A stretch of 64,000 nt of DNA. It comes from Streptomyces sp. ISL-66 (GTDB taxonomy: Bacteria; Actinomycetota; Actinomycetes; Streptomycetales; Streptomycetaceae). Shown here one piece after another: positions 7,478 through 14,804 of the stretch; position 1 is the first letter of the stretch, and the number at the start of each line of letters is the position of its first letter. Below the pieces are notes generated by a model, which did not search any database, was not told where the DNA came from, and worked only from the letters and a program-made list of their open reading frames with translations. The position numbers and the translations under genes were made by a program. The stretch is taken from assembly GCF_018614135.1 (NCBI RefSeq), contig NZ_JAGGOW010000048.1, positions 1 to 64,000 on the forward strand, written 5' to 3'.

Positions 7478-8365
7478 CTACGCCGCTTCGAGCAGCGCGA
7501 TCTCCTCGGCCGACAGCCGCAGCGCGCCGGCGGCGACGTTCTCGACCAGGTGCACGGGGTTGCCGGTGCCCGGGATGGCCAGGACGTGTGCTCCCCGGCT
7601 CAACGTCCACGCGAGGCGCAGCTGGGCCGGGGAGATGCCATGAGCCAGGGCGAGTTGGCGTACGGCCTCGCCGTCCTCGGCGACCACTCCGGCTTCCTTC
7701 CCCGCGCCCGCGATCGCGAAGAACGGGACGAAGGCGATGCCCTGCTCGCCGCACGCGTCGAGGAAGGCATGCTCCTCGGCCGGGGAGCCGATCCCGTACG
7801 CGTTCTGCACGCACACCACGGGCGCGATGGCACGGGCCTCGGCGAGGTGGTCCGGCCGTACGTTGGACACGCCCAGGTGACGGATCAGCCCTGCCGTGCG
7901 CAGCTCGGCGAGCGCCCCGAAGTGCTCGGCGATCGAACCGGTCGTCGCCTGGCGGGGGGCGCGCAGGTTGACGACGTCCAGGTGGTCGCGGCCCAGTTGG
8001 CGCAGGTTCTCCTCGACCTGCCCGCGCAGTTGCTCGGGTGTGGCCCACCACCACTCGCCGGAGGGGTCGCGGCCCGGCCCGACCTTGGTGGTGATGACCA
8101 GGTCGTCGGCGTAAGGGGCGAGGGCCCGGTTGATGAGCTCGTTGGCGGAGCGGGTCGAGGAGAAGTAGAACGCGGCGGTGTCGATGTGGTTGACGCCCAG
8201 CTCGACCGCCCGCCTCAGCACCCCGGTCACCCGGTCCCGGTCGCTGGGGGAGCCGTCGGCGAGGTGCGTGAGCCGCATCGCGCCGAAGCCGATGCGGCGG
8301 ACGGTGAGGTCACCCAGCTGCCAGGTACCGGAGTCGGCGGCGGTGATCTGGTCGGAAGAAGTCAT
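7478..8365 (-). CDS. Aldo/keto reductase
   Basis: A 295-residue NADPH-dependent (beta/alpha)8 oxidoreductase. The catalytic tetrad segments are readable: GVNHIDTAAFYFSS (Asp and Tyr), LVITTKVGPG (Lys), and the NLRAP strand at the position of the usual histidine segment. The C-terminal cofactor region is HVLAIPGTGNPVHLVENV. Substrates of this subfamily (YajO/PLR-like) are diverse small aldehydes and ketones; none can be assigned. The gene is monocistronic, convergent with the KDG operon and about 160 bp upstream (in chromosome order) of the chitinase gene end. No operator was seen. Confidence 0.9.
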   Translation of the reverse strand: MTSSDQITAADSGTWQLGDLTVRRIGFGAMRLTHLADGSPSDRDRVTGVLRRAVELGVNHIDTAAFYFSSTRSANELINRALAPYADDLVITTKVGPGRDPSGEWWWATPEQLRGQVEENLRQLGRDHLDVVNLRAPRQATTGSIAEHFGALAELRTAGLIRHLGVSNVRPDHLAEARAIAPVVCVQNAYGIGSPAEEHAFLDACGEQGIAFVPFFAIAGAGKEAGVVAEDGEAVRQLALAHGISPAQLRLAWTLSRGAHVLAIPGTGNPVHLVENVAAGALRLSAEEIALLEAA

Positions 8366-8523
8366 CCGGTGAGGGTATCCGGGTCCGCGAACCCGTCACC
8401 GTGGAGGTCTTGATGCGGGCGGCGTGCGGGTTGGGGCGCCGCCGGGACGGGTCCGTTTCCGCGGCCCGGCGGCGCTGTTCGGGGAGAGGGAGAGGGGTCG
8501 GCGACTGCGCCGCGACGGCCCGG

Positions 8524-9855
8524 TCAGTGGCCGCGCAGGCCCTGGTCGACGGCGGTCATCAGTTCGCCGTCGGCGGTGTCCGCGTCCAGGGACCAGAACA
8601 TCGCGCCGCCGAGGCCCTCTTCACGGATGTAGCGGGTCTTCGCGCGCAGCACCTGCGGGTCGTCGTACGTCCAGAGGGTGGCGCCGTCGAACAGCCAGGC
8701 GTGGCCGTTGCGGCGGTCGCGGAAGAGCTGGTAATCCCCCGCGTCGGCAAGCTGCTTGAGCTCCTTGTAGTCCGCGTACCCGGACGCCCACGCGGCTGGA
8801 GCCGGGCCCGTCGCGGGCTGGCCCATGCCGTCCCCGCCACCGCTCACGCCGGTCCAGCCCTGCCCGTAGAACGGCATGCCCATCACCAGTTTGTGCGCGG
8901 GCGCGCCCCGCCGCTCCCAGGCCTCCACCGTACCGTCGACGCTGAAGTCGCCCCGGGCGTACAGCGCCGACTGCTGGGCCGTCTTCGCCTCACCGGAGAC
9001 GTGGAAGTCGTAGCCCTGGAGCGTGACGAAGTCGAGGTCGCGCATGATGCGGCGGACGTCGAAGCCCGCGTCGATCTTGGCGGGGGCGGTCGGAACGAAG
9101 GCGGACAGCTCGTACTTCGACTTCCGCTTCTGGCTCCGGGCGTAGGCGTCGAGCTGCGTGCGGAACTCGCTCACCAGGGCCGCGAAGTTCTTCTTGTCCT
9201 CGGGGCGGTAGGTGGTGTCGGTGTCGCCTGCGGAGCCGGGCCACTCCCAGTCGATGTCGAACCCGTCGAAGAGCCCGGCGGCCGCGCCCGCACCGCCGCG
9301 GGTGCCCTCCTGGGGGAGGTTGCCCTTGATGTACAGGTCGATGCAGGACGCGACGAGCGCCTCGCGGGAGGCCGGGGTGAGCGCGGCGTCCGAGAAGTGC
9401 GTGGACCAGCTCCAACCGCCCAACGACAGCAGGACCTTGAGGTTCGGGTGTTTGGCCTTGAGCTCGCGCAGCTGGTTGAAGTTGCCGGCGACCGGCTGCA
9501 CCCAGTCGTCGGCGACGCCGTCCACGGAGTTCTCGGCGTCCAGCGGACGGACGTAGTCGGCCCAGGCGTCGGCCTCACCGGGAACGTTGCCGGTGAAACA
9601 CTTCCCGTCCGCGCTGATGTTGCCGAAGGCGTAGTTGATGTGCGTGAGCTTGCTCGCGCTGCCGTTCTTCTCCAGGTCCTGCACCTGGAAGTCCCGTCCG
9701 TAGACGCCCCATTGGGTGAAGTAGCCGACCTTCTTGTACGAGCGGTCGTGCCCGGAGTCCCCGTACCCGGAGTCGTCGTGGGCGGGAGCGAAGGCGGTCA
9801 GCCGGGAGAGGGAGCAGGCGGCGACGGCCAGCCTGCCGAGCATGCTGCGGCGCAT
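8524..9855 (-). CDS. Secreted GH18 chitinase
   Basis: A 443-residue single-domain glycoside hydrolase family 18 enzyme. It starts with a short positively charged, hydrophobic signal peptide (MRRSMLGRLAVAACSLSRLT). The GH18 strands are VLLSLGGWSW (about 141-150) and the catalytic DxxDxDxE motif in FDGFDIDWEW (Asp197 to Glu204, Glu204 the acid). FVTLQGYDFH, LVMGMPFYGQGW and GGAMFWSLDADTADGELM complete the barrel. It should cut chitin extracellularly. No carbohydrate-binding or fibronectin module is present, unlike many Streptomyces chitinases. A DasR-like site lies about 60 bp upstream, so control by N-acetylglucosamine supply is likely. Confidence 0.93.
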   Translation of the reverse strand: MRRSMLGRLAVAACSLSRLTAFAPAHDDSGYGDSGHDRSYKKVGYFTQWGVYGRDFQVQDLEKNGSASKLTHINYAFGNISADGKCFTGNVPGEADAWADYVRPLDAENSVDGVADDWVQPVAGNFNQLRELKAKHPNLKVLLSLGGWSWSTHFSDAALTPASREALVASCIDLYIKGNLPQEGTRGGAGAAAGLFDGFDIDWEWPGSAGDTDTTYRPEDKKNFAALVSEFRTQLDAYARSQKRKSKYELSAFVPTAPAKIDAGFDVRRIMRDLDFVTLQGYDFHVSGEAKTAQQSALYARGDFSVDGTVEAWERRGAPAHKLVMGMPFYGQGWTGVSGGGDGMGQPATGPAPAAWASGYADYKELKQLADAGDYQLFRDRRNGHAWLFDGATLWTYDDPQVLRAKTRYIREEGLGGAMFWSLDADTADGELMTAVDQGLRGH

Positions 9856-9916
9856 GGGCTTCCTTTACGGATGCGGTGAGTGATGCCGGGGCACGTGCGC
9901 TGTGCATGCGGAAACT

Positions 9917-9932
9917 ATTGGTCTGGACCAGA
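9917..9932. promoter_or_regulatory. DasR-responsive element (dre) upstream of the chitinase
   Basis: ATTGGTCTGGACCAGA closely matches the published dre consensus A(C/G)TGGTCTAGACCA(G/C)T, with the TGGTCT/GGACCA core intact. It lies 62-77 nt before the chitinase start on the correct side. DasR is the GntR-type repressor of chitin and GlcNAc genes in Streptomyces. Confidence 0.82.
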
Positions 9933-9981
9933 CCGGGTCAAGGGGGCGGCGCGATGCGGCGGGATGTGAAGGGATCGGGCG

Positions 9982-10014
9982 GTGGCCGTCTCGTGGCCGT
10001 CTCGTGGCCGTGCG
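9982..10014 (+). repeat. Three 11-bp direct repeats (GTGGCCGTCTC type)
   Basis: Two exact copies of GTGGCCGTCTC followed by GTGGCCGTGCG, head to tail, between the chitinase promoter and the end of the next gene. No gene covers them. They look like local slippage; a role is not evident. Confidence 0.7.
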
Positions 10015-10089
10015 GTGGGCCACGGGCCGGCGAAGGGAGCGACCTCGGGCGGCGGTCCGGTGTCGCCGTCGCCAAGCGTCGGGAGAGCG

Positions 10090-10650
10090 TTAGGAGAGGC
10101 TCCACTGGCCGACATCGTCGGCGAGGCCGCCGTTCAGGGCGAACTGGACCGCGGCGAGGCCCGCGTCCTTCGGCAGCTTGAAGGTCACGAAGCCGGTCGC
10201 GCTGTCACCCGGGTCGAGGGTGACGGTGTCGGGGAACGCCGGGCCGGCCCCGGTCGACGCGTTGAGGCCGGTGAACCGCTGCCCGTCGGAGTCGAGCAGG
10301 TGCGCCGAGGAGGCCGGGGAATCCTTGTACGAGGCGGTCCCGGTGTTCTCGAGCCGGAACCGTACGGAGACCAGCCGGTCGGTGTCGTCGGGCGCCGGGC
10401 TCGCCGGGTCGACCACCTGGGTCAGGGTCACGTCCAGCCGCTCACCCGGCTCCTTGCCGGCGAGGGGGACGGTCTCACCTGAGCCGCCGGGGCCCGCGCC
10501 GAGCAGGGCGGGGACCAGGAGCAAGGCCGCCGCGAGGGCGACGAGGGCGGTCGCCCTGCGGCGGCCCCGGCCGGGCGGCCGGGCCGGAGCGCGGTGGGCC
10601 AGGGGGCGGCTGGGCAGGGCGGAACCTGCTGTTCCACGGTTCACCCCGCT
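10090..10650 (-). CDS. Membrane-anchored or exported DUF4352-like protein
   Basis: The GTG at 10650 is preceded by GGAGG and is a better start than the in-frame ATG further upstream, which lies in another region of coding potential. A basic, Pro/Arg-rich cytoplasmic tail leads into one hydrophobic helix (ATALVALAAALLLVPALLGA). The rest is an immunoglobulin-like beta domain of the DUF4352 type: LDVTLTQVVDP, VSVRFRLENTGTASYKDS, SAHLLDSDGQRF and the closing VTLDPGDSATGFVTFKLPKD. Such domains are found in Gram-positive surface lipoproteins and are thought to bind partners; no function is known. A similar protein occurs at 15714-16355. Confidence 0.7.
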   Translation of the reverse strand, partial: SGVNRGTAGSALPSRPLAHRAPARPPGRGRRRATALVALAAALLLVPALLGAGPGGSGETVPLAGKEPGERLDVTLTQVVDPASPAPDDTDRLVSVRFRLENTGTASYKDSPASSAHLLDSDGQRFTGLNASTGAGPAFPDTVTLDPGDSATGFVTFKLPKDAGLAAVQFALNGGLADDVGQWSLS

Positions 10651-10980
10651 CACGATCCTCCGCCGGGCCCGCCCCTGCCACCCCGGCCGCTCCGTCGGCC
10701 CGCCTGCTCCCGCCACCCCGGCCGGCCCGCCACACCGCGGCTCCACGCGCAAGGCCTCGTACTGTCCACCAATCGATACCCATTGTCTCAACGTGCGGAC
10801 ATCGGCTGGATCGACTACGACGAGTTGACCCCGCTCGACACAGCCCTGACCAGCAGCGACGCCGCCTTGATCGACTGGCTCCGCTCCTCCGAAGCCCGAA
10901 CCCGCGAAGAATTTCCTCGCGACTGACCCCCGAATTCAGTGGATCTTCAGCGCGCGCCATGACATGGTTGGTCTCGCCGA
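10651..10980. other. Gap before tRNA-Trp, possible small ORF
   Basis: About 330 bp. A plus-strand frame from a TTG at 10783 to a stop at 10926 gives 47 residues ending in TPLDTALTSSDAALIDWLRS and has coding-like codon use, but no ribosome site and no recognised family. It may be a real short gene or a gene fragment. Nothing else was seen. Confidence 0.3.
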
Positions 10981-11057
10981 AGGGGTGTAGCTCAGCTGGT
11001 CAGAGCGCTGGTCTCCAAAACCAGATGTCGCAGGTTCGACTCCTGCCACCCCTGCCA
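10981..11057 (+). tRNA. tRNA-Trp (anticodon CCA), 3' CCA encoded
   Basis: A full cloverleaf is readable: acceptor stem AGGGGTG/CACCCCT, D-loop TCAGCTGGTCAGAGC, anticodon arm CTGGT-CTCCAAA-ACCAG with CCA anticodon, T-arm GCAGG-TTCGACT-CCTGC, discriminator G, then an encoded CCA. It is followed by an accessory block, which makes it a candidate integration site. In several Streptomyces genomes the Trp tRNA precedes secE-nusG; here it does not. Confidence 0.97.
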
Positions 11058-11086
11058 GGAGAAGTAGCAGGTGAGACCCTGTTTTT

Positions 11087-11116
11087 GACCCCTCGACCGG
11101 GATCGGTCGGGGGGTC
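11087..11116 (+). terminator. Terminator of the tRNA-Trp transcript
   Basis: A 12-bp stem GACCCCTCGACC/GGTCGGGGGGTC with one T-G wobble and a GGGATC loop, followed by TTCTTGT. It starts 30 nt after the tRNA 3' end. Confidence 0.8.
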
Positions 11117-11312
11117 TTCTTGTGATCGGAGTCCACTAAGAATCCACACGCCCCACGGGGCGGCTCCTGTCATCACCCATGTGGGGGGTCACAACTGGCA
11201 GATCATCGGGTTAGAGTGCAGGCGCGAGCGGGGCCGGCGCTACTCCCCATGCGCGCCAGATGTACGCCGCTCGGGGTCTGGACGTTCGGGTGGGGAGACC
11301 CGGCTCCAGGCA

Positions 11313-11347
11313 GAGAACCCCCCGGCGTGTTATGTCGGAGGGTTCTC
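11313..11347 (+). terminator. Strong hairpin upstream of the XRE gene
   Basis: GAGAACCC and GGGTTCTC pair perfectly and the inner CCGGC/GTCGG continue the stem around a 7-nt loop. It lies in the 300-bp region between the tRNA terminator and the small XRE gene. It may end a short untranslated transcript or act as a leader attenuator; no gene was found before it. A TAGAGT hexamer at about 11212 could be a -10 box. Confidence 0.55.
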
Positions 11348-11424
11348 TCGTGTACACGCTAGACCGCCCCGGAATGGGGGCGGGGGGGCTTGTCCTGACC
11401 GAAATCAGAGCCAGGGTGACCGGT

Positions 11425-11742
11425 ATGGCGGATGTACGAACGCCAGAACCGGCCACCCTGGTCGCGCGTGGCGCGGGGGCGAGTTCATGGGGCGGGCCGC
11501 GAGCTGCGCGCTCCGAACCACCCTCCGACGATGTGCTCGCCCGTCGAAAACGCATCGCGCGCCAGATCCGGGCCGCACGGGAGCACCGCAACCTGACTCA
11601 GGAGCGGCTGGCAAACAGCATGGGCATGGATCGACCGTCGTACACCCTTCTCGAACAGGGCAAGGTCTCGCCGCGGCTGGACACGCTGCTACGGATCTCC
11701 GATGCACTCGGCGTACCACTCGCCGAACTGGTGCGGGAGTAG
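11425..11742 (+). CDS. Small XRE-type helix-turn-helix regulator
   Basis: A 105-residue protein whose C-terminal 65 residues are an XRE/Cro domain: RIARQIRAAREHRNLTQERL, then MGMDRPSYTLLEQGKVSP and LDTLLRISDALGVPLAELV. The first 40 residues are a disordered Ala/Pro-rich tail. The ATG at 11425 has AGGG about 10 nt upstream; earlier starts read through the hairpin. Single-domain XRE proteins of this size usually control mobile elements or small accessory operons. It is the first gene after tRNA-Trp and ends in a strong hairpin. The target is unknown. Confidence 0.85.
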   Translation: MADVRTPEPATLVARGAGASSWGGPRAARSEPPSDDVLARRKRIARQIRAAREHRNLTQERLANSMGMDRPSYTLLEQGKVSPRLDTLLRISDALGVPLAELVRE

Positions 11743-11809
11743 CTAAGCGGAACCTAAGACCTTTAGTTGCGGCATGCACACACCGTATGGGGCGCGAGCC
11801 AAGTTGGAT

Positions 11810-11848
11810 AGCCCCGACCGGCGGGGGGATTGCCGGCTGGTCGGGGCT
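11810..11848. terminator. Bidirectional terminator between the XRE gene and the convergent small operon
   Basis: AGCCCCGACC/GGTCGGGGCT form a perfect 10-bp stem, extended by GGC/GCC inside, between two convergent genes. Confidence 0.75.
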
Positions 11849-11856
11849 GGTCTTGG

Positions 11857-11982
11857 TCAGGCCTCGTCAGGCTCCGACACGATGAACCCCCGCACCGGCT
11901 GCGGGCTTCGCCGATCCGGGCCCTGCTGCTCGCGCAGCTCGGCGACCACATCGGCGTACCTGGGATCGATCCACTCAGTCAT
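11857..11982 (-). CDS. 41-residue protein of unknown function
   Basis: The frame begins MTEWIDPRYADVVAELREQQ and ends in a short acidic tail (EPDEA). Acidic and charged, with one predicted helix; no membrane segment or cysteine. It starts 13 nt after the stop of the preceding gene of the operon, so it is probably the last gene of a four-gene unit read from 12983. The ribosome site is weak (TAGG). Codon use matches the neighbours. I do not recognise a family. Confidence 0.55.
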   Translation of the reverse strand: MTEWIDPRYADVVAELREQQGPDRRSPQPVRGFIVSEPDEA

Positions 11983-11995
11983 GCGCCGAGCCTAC

Positions 11996-12547
11996 TCAGC
12001 CCTTGGGCTTGGGGATGATGACGATCGGTCCGCCGTCGTCCGAGTGCCGGCAGTTCGCGGCGACGGAGATAGTGGAGTCCTCCGGGCCCCGCCACAGCTC
12101 CTCGTGCACGCTGTAGCCCGCCGCCTTGATCGCGGCCACGGTGCGCTCGACCGAGCTGTGCGGACGATTCTCGGGGTCGGGCCGCTCCGGAACATGGTGG
12201 ATGAACCCGCCCAGCCGGGCACACACGGACTGGTAGAGGCCCGTGTGCAGGATGAGCGCGTGCCAGCCCTCATCGACCACCCCGGAGGGCACGAGACCCT
12301 GCGGACGCCAGACTGCTGTGGCGAGGAACGCCAGTGCGTCGGTGACGATCCGGCCGGCGAGGCTCGGCTCCATGCCCGGGTTGTTATCGAGGACGGTGTG
12401 CATCACGCCGTTGAACTCGGCGTCGCTGAGCAGCGCGCGCGGGTTCGCGGGCGCACTCAGCGTGGCCGTGCAGATGGTCGCGGGCTTCGGGTCGCCGGGC
12501 TTGCTGATGCAGGGCGGCGGGACGGGGTTGGGTACGGGACTGGACAT
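11996..12547 (-). CDS. Hypothetical protein with a DEGWHALILHT / GGFIHHVPE motif
   Basis: The ATG at 12547 has GGGAG 8 nt upstream. The 183-residue protein has a Pro-rich start and then conserved-looking segments VVDEGWHALILHTGLYQ and RLGGFIHHVPERPDPEN. These resemble the Trp-His/His-His motif of glycine-rich-domain (DUF1399-like) proteins, but the match is from memory and weak. No signal peptide or transmembrane segment. It is the third gene of the operon read from 12983, 32 nt after the 26-residue peptide gene. Function unknown; the conserved histidines could bind a metal. Confidence 0.65.
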   Translation of the reverse strand: MSSPVPNPVPPPCISKPGDPKPATICTATLSAPANPRALLSDAEFNGVMHTVLDNNPGMEPSLAGRIVTDALAFLATAVWRPQGLVPSGVVDEGWHALILHTGLYQSVCARLGGFIHHVPERPDPENRPHSSVERTVAAIKAAGYSVHEELWRGPEDSTISVAANCRHSDDGGPIVIIPKPKG

Positions 12548-12579
12548 GCGTCTCCCTAGTCGTTTGCAGGAGGTGCGGG

Positions 12580-12660
12580 TCAGTGGATGCCGACGAGGAT
12601 GGCGGTGAGGATGCCGAGCACGATCAGTACGTAGAGGAACTGCCGGGCGGGCTCGTTCAC
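12580..12660 (-). CDS. 26-residue single-span membrane peptide
   Basis: A GTG start at 12660 overlaps the stop of the preceding gene (GTGA). After NEPARQ the peptide is almost entirely hydrophobic (FLYVLIVLGILTAILVGIH), a single membrane helix. Its size recalls type I toxins and small membrane-protein partners, but no antisense RNA signature was seen. The coupling to the 108-residue protein upstream argues that it is a real product. Confidence 0.5.
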   Translation of the reverse strand: MNEPARQFLYVLIVLGILTAILVGIH

Positions 12661-12983
12661 CGGGCGCCGGCCCGGTCCTGCTCGGCGAGCGTTGCCGCCA
12701 TCGTCCGGATGATGCGGGCGAGGCCGCGGGCATGGTTCCAGTTCGCGTGATCGCCGTGGCCGAGAGGGCCTGCCTCGAGGAAGTACGCCCACTCGGCCAG
12801 AGACGCGGAAGCGCGCTCGGACTGTTGGGCCACGGGGATCTGGGAGACCGTGGCGTGCAGCTCCTGGCCCGTGGTGATCAGATCGTCGACGAGGGCCGCC
12901 ACGCCTTGGGCGTCGGGCCGCTGGTCGTAGCGCGTCAAAGCTCGCTCTACGAGATCGTCGATCGCTTGGGCCTGGGGCCGCAT
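12657..12983 (-). CDS. Hypothetical 108-residue helical protein
   Basis: Starts at the ATG at 12983 with GGGAG 9 nt upstream. The sequence is mostly alpha-helical and soluble, with IDDLVERALTRYDQRPD, VAALVDDLITTGQELHATVS and a His/Trp-rich GHGDHANWNHARGLARI segment. Small helical proteins of this kind often sit next to XRE/TPR regulators in Streptomyces. It is the first gene of a four-gene minus-strand operon and divergent from the XRE/TPR regulator gene, which may control it. No function can be given. Confidence 0.7.
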   Translation of the reverse strand: MRPQAQAIDDLVERALTRYDQRPDAQGVAALVDDLITTGQELHATVSQIPVAQQSERASASLAEWAYFLEAGPLGHGDHANWNHARGLARIIRTMAATLAEQDRAGAR

Positions 12984-13152
12984 GGTGGTGCTCCCTACCG
13001 TTGTCAGCGGGTGGAATGGCCTTGGGTGCGGCGCCTGTTCAGCTGGGCAACGTCCGGCCACAGGAGGATGATGTGCTGGCACGCACATGGGCAGATAGGC
13101 CATCGCGCGGCCATCGGTGGTCACGCGGCGGCCATGGCCGGGGACAGACGCG

Positions 13153-14418
13153 ATGACACCTCACACTGGGGCCATGGGGCACCGAAACGACGCTCTCAGG
13201 GCCGCCCGGCTCCGGGCCGGATGGCGCAGCATGGACGCAGCCGCCGCGGCCCTCAGCGCGCACGGACAGCGCTTCCTCGACGACCGCTCGTACGAGGTGT
13301 CCGCCCGTACCTGGCGCCGGTGGGAAGGCGCGAGCCCGGGATGGCCGCCGGAGGAAACCGCGACCGTGCTGCACGACGCTCTCGGTCGGTGGCCCGAAGA
13401 CCTCGGCTTCAGAGCGCCCGCCGGCTGGATCAGACCCGAAGCCCACCAAGAGGAAGACATGAAGCGCCGCACCTTCGTCAACGTCACCGCAGCCGCACTC
13501 CTACCGGGTCCGGTCGCCAAGCAGCACGTCGACCCCGCGCTCATCGACTACTTCCAGGAGCAGCTGGAGGGCCACTACCGCGCCGACATGTTCCTCGGCC
13601 CCCACGACCTCATCGGGACCGTGTCCGCGCAGTACCAGCTCATCGACAAGCTCATCCGCTCCGCCCACGGCGAGACCCGCCGCGGCCTACTCCGCGTCGG
13701 CGCCGCCTACGCCGCGCTCGTCGGCTGGCTCTACCAGGATGCCGGCGACCTCGGCGCGGCCAGCTTCTGGCGGGGGATAACTCAGGAGATCGCGGCCCGC
13801 TCTCGGGACCCGCACCTCGTTGGTTACTCCCTCGTAAACCTCGCGCAGGTCCGGACCGATCTCGGCGACGGGCACGGCGTCATCGACCTGTGCGAGGCCG
13901 CCCTCGACGACGACCGGGTCCTCCCCAAGGTACAGATCATGGCGATGCAGCAGCAGGCCTACGGCGCCAGCCTCACCGGGGACCGGACTGCCGTCGACCG
14001 GCTCATCGACACCGCAGGCGGCCTCATCTCTCGGGTCGACGACGACCTCCCTTGGGGCAACGCCTGCCGCCGCACGCCCGGTTACCTGGAGGTGCAGCGG
14101 GCCACCTGCTACGGGCGGCTCGGGCTTGGCCGCGAGGCGGAGTTCCTGTGGTCGCAGGTCCTCACCGCGGTGCCCGCGACCGCGCGCCGGGACCGCGGCG
14201 TGTACCTCGCCCGTCATGCCACCGCAGCGGCTGGGGCTCGGGAGCCGGAGCAGGCCGTCGAGATCGCCCGGGTGGCCGCCGAGATTGCGGCAGAGACGCG
14301 CTCGGCTCGGATGCTGCGTGAACTGGCCACCCTGGAGCGGGCCATGCGGCCGTGGCAGGATGCCCCGGTAGGCCGGGACCTCGCCGAGCTCCTGGCGCCC
14401 GTCACCGAGGGGGTATGA
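13153..14418 (+). CDS. XRE-like/TPR regulator of the Streptomyces accessory type
   Basis: A 421-residue protein. The N-terminal part (about residues 8-85) is a degenerate helix-turn-helix of the type RNDALRAARLRAGWRSMDAA with an RTWRRWEGASPGWP segment. It is followed by MKRRTFVNVTAAALLPGP, a conserved linker in this family, and a helical TPR-like C-terminus (YSLVNLAQVRTDLGDGHGVI, LEVQRATCYGRLGLGREAEF). Such proteins are cytoplasmic peptide- or ligand-sensing regulators. The start at 13153 has GGGGA upstream; 13174 is an alternative. The pterin dehydratase gene follows after 1 nt, and a four-gene operon is divergent. Confidence 0.8.
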   Translation: MTPHTGAMGHRNDALRAARLRAGWRSMDAAAAALSAHGQRFLDDRSYEVSARTWRRWEGASPGWPPEETATVLHDALGRWPEDLGFRAPAGWIRPEAHQEEDMKRRTFVNVTAAALLPGPVAKQHVDPALIDYFQEQLEGHYRADMFLGPHDLIGTVSAQYQLIDKLIRSAHGETRRGLLRVGAAYAALVGWLYQDAGDLGAASFWRGITQEIAARSRDPHLVGYSLVNLAQVRTDLGDGHGVIDLCEAALDDDRVLPKVQIMAMQQQAYGASLTGDRTAVDRLIDTAGGLISRVDDDLPWGNACRRTPGYLEVQRATCYGRLGLGREAEFLWSQVLTAVPATARRDRGVYLARHATAAAGAREPEQAVEIARVAAEIAAETRSARMLRELATLERAMRPWQDAPVGRDLAELLAPVTEGV

Positions 14419-14419
14419 C

Positions 14420-14734
14420 GTGGGAGTTCCGAAGCCGTTGACCGACGAGGAGATCACGGCCGCGCTGGTCGGCCTGCCCGGCTGGGAGCGGCAGGGCGAC
14501 GTGATCGCCCGGACGTACGAGATCCGCTACCACGCGGCCGTAGCCGCCATCGTTACTATCGCCGACCGCTCCCGCCGGGTGCATCACCATGCGGACCTTG
14601 ACCTGCGTATCGACAGCCTCACCGCGCGGATCACGACGCACGACGCTGGCCACGTCTTGACCCGGGCCGACGTGGACCTGGCGCACCGCATCGACGCGAT
14701 CGTCGCTGCACACCAGGCCCTCCCGCTCGACTGA
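14420..14734 (+). CDS. 4a-hydroxytetrahydrobiopterin dehydratase (DCoH/PCD family)
   Basis: A 104-residue protein with the PCD fold: LTDEEITAALVGLPGWERQG, RYHAAVAAIVTIAD, the catalytic RVHHHADLDL (His-His) motif, THDAGHVLTRADVDLAHRID. It would dehydrate 4a-carbinolamine pterins during pterin-dependent hydroxylation; some homologues are transcription co-factors. The GTG start is 1 nt after the stop of the XRE/TPR regulator, with GAGGGGG upstream, so it is co-translated. No pterin-dependent hydroxylase is in the window, so a partner role with the regulator is possible. Confidence 0.88.
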   Translation: MGVPKPLTDEEITAALVGLPGWERQGDVIARTYEIRYHAAVAAIVTIADRSRRVHHHADLDLRIDSLTARITTHDAGHVLTRADVDLAHRIDAIVAAHQALPLD

Positions 14735-14749
14735 GCCCGGACGCACGAA

Positions 14750-14791
14750 AGCGCCCCCTCCCGCGGCCCGAAGGCTCCGAGACGGGGCGTT
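14750..14791. terminator. Hairpin between convergent genes
   Basis: AGCGCCCC/GGGGCGTT (one G-T pair) enclose a 26-nt loop that can fold further. It lies between the pterin dehydratase gene and the convergent phage-tail-like gene. Confidence 0.5.
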
Positions 14792-14804
14792 GTGCTGCAC
14801 GGGG

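Noticed and set aside
10936..11136. A 66-residue minus-strand frame containing GVEPATSGFGDQRSDQLSYT
   Set aside because: It is the antisense translation of the tRNA-Trp gene, a well-known spurious annotation.
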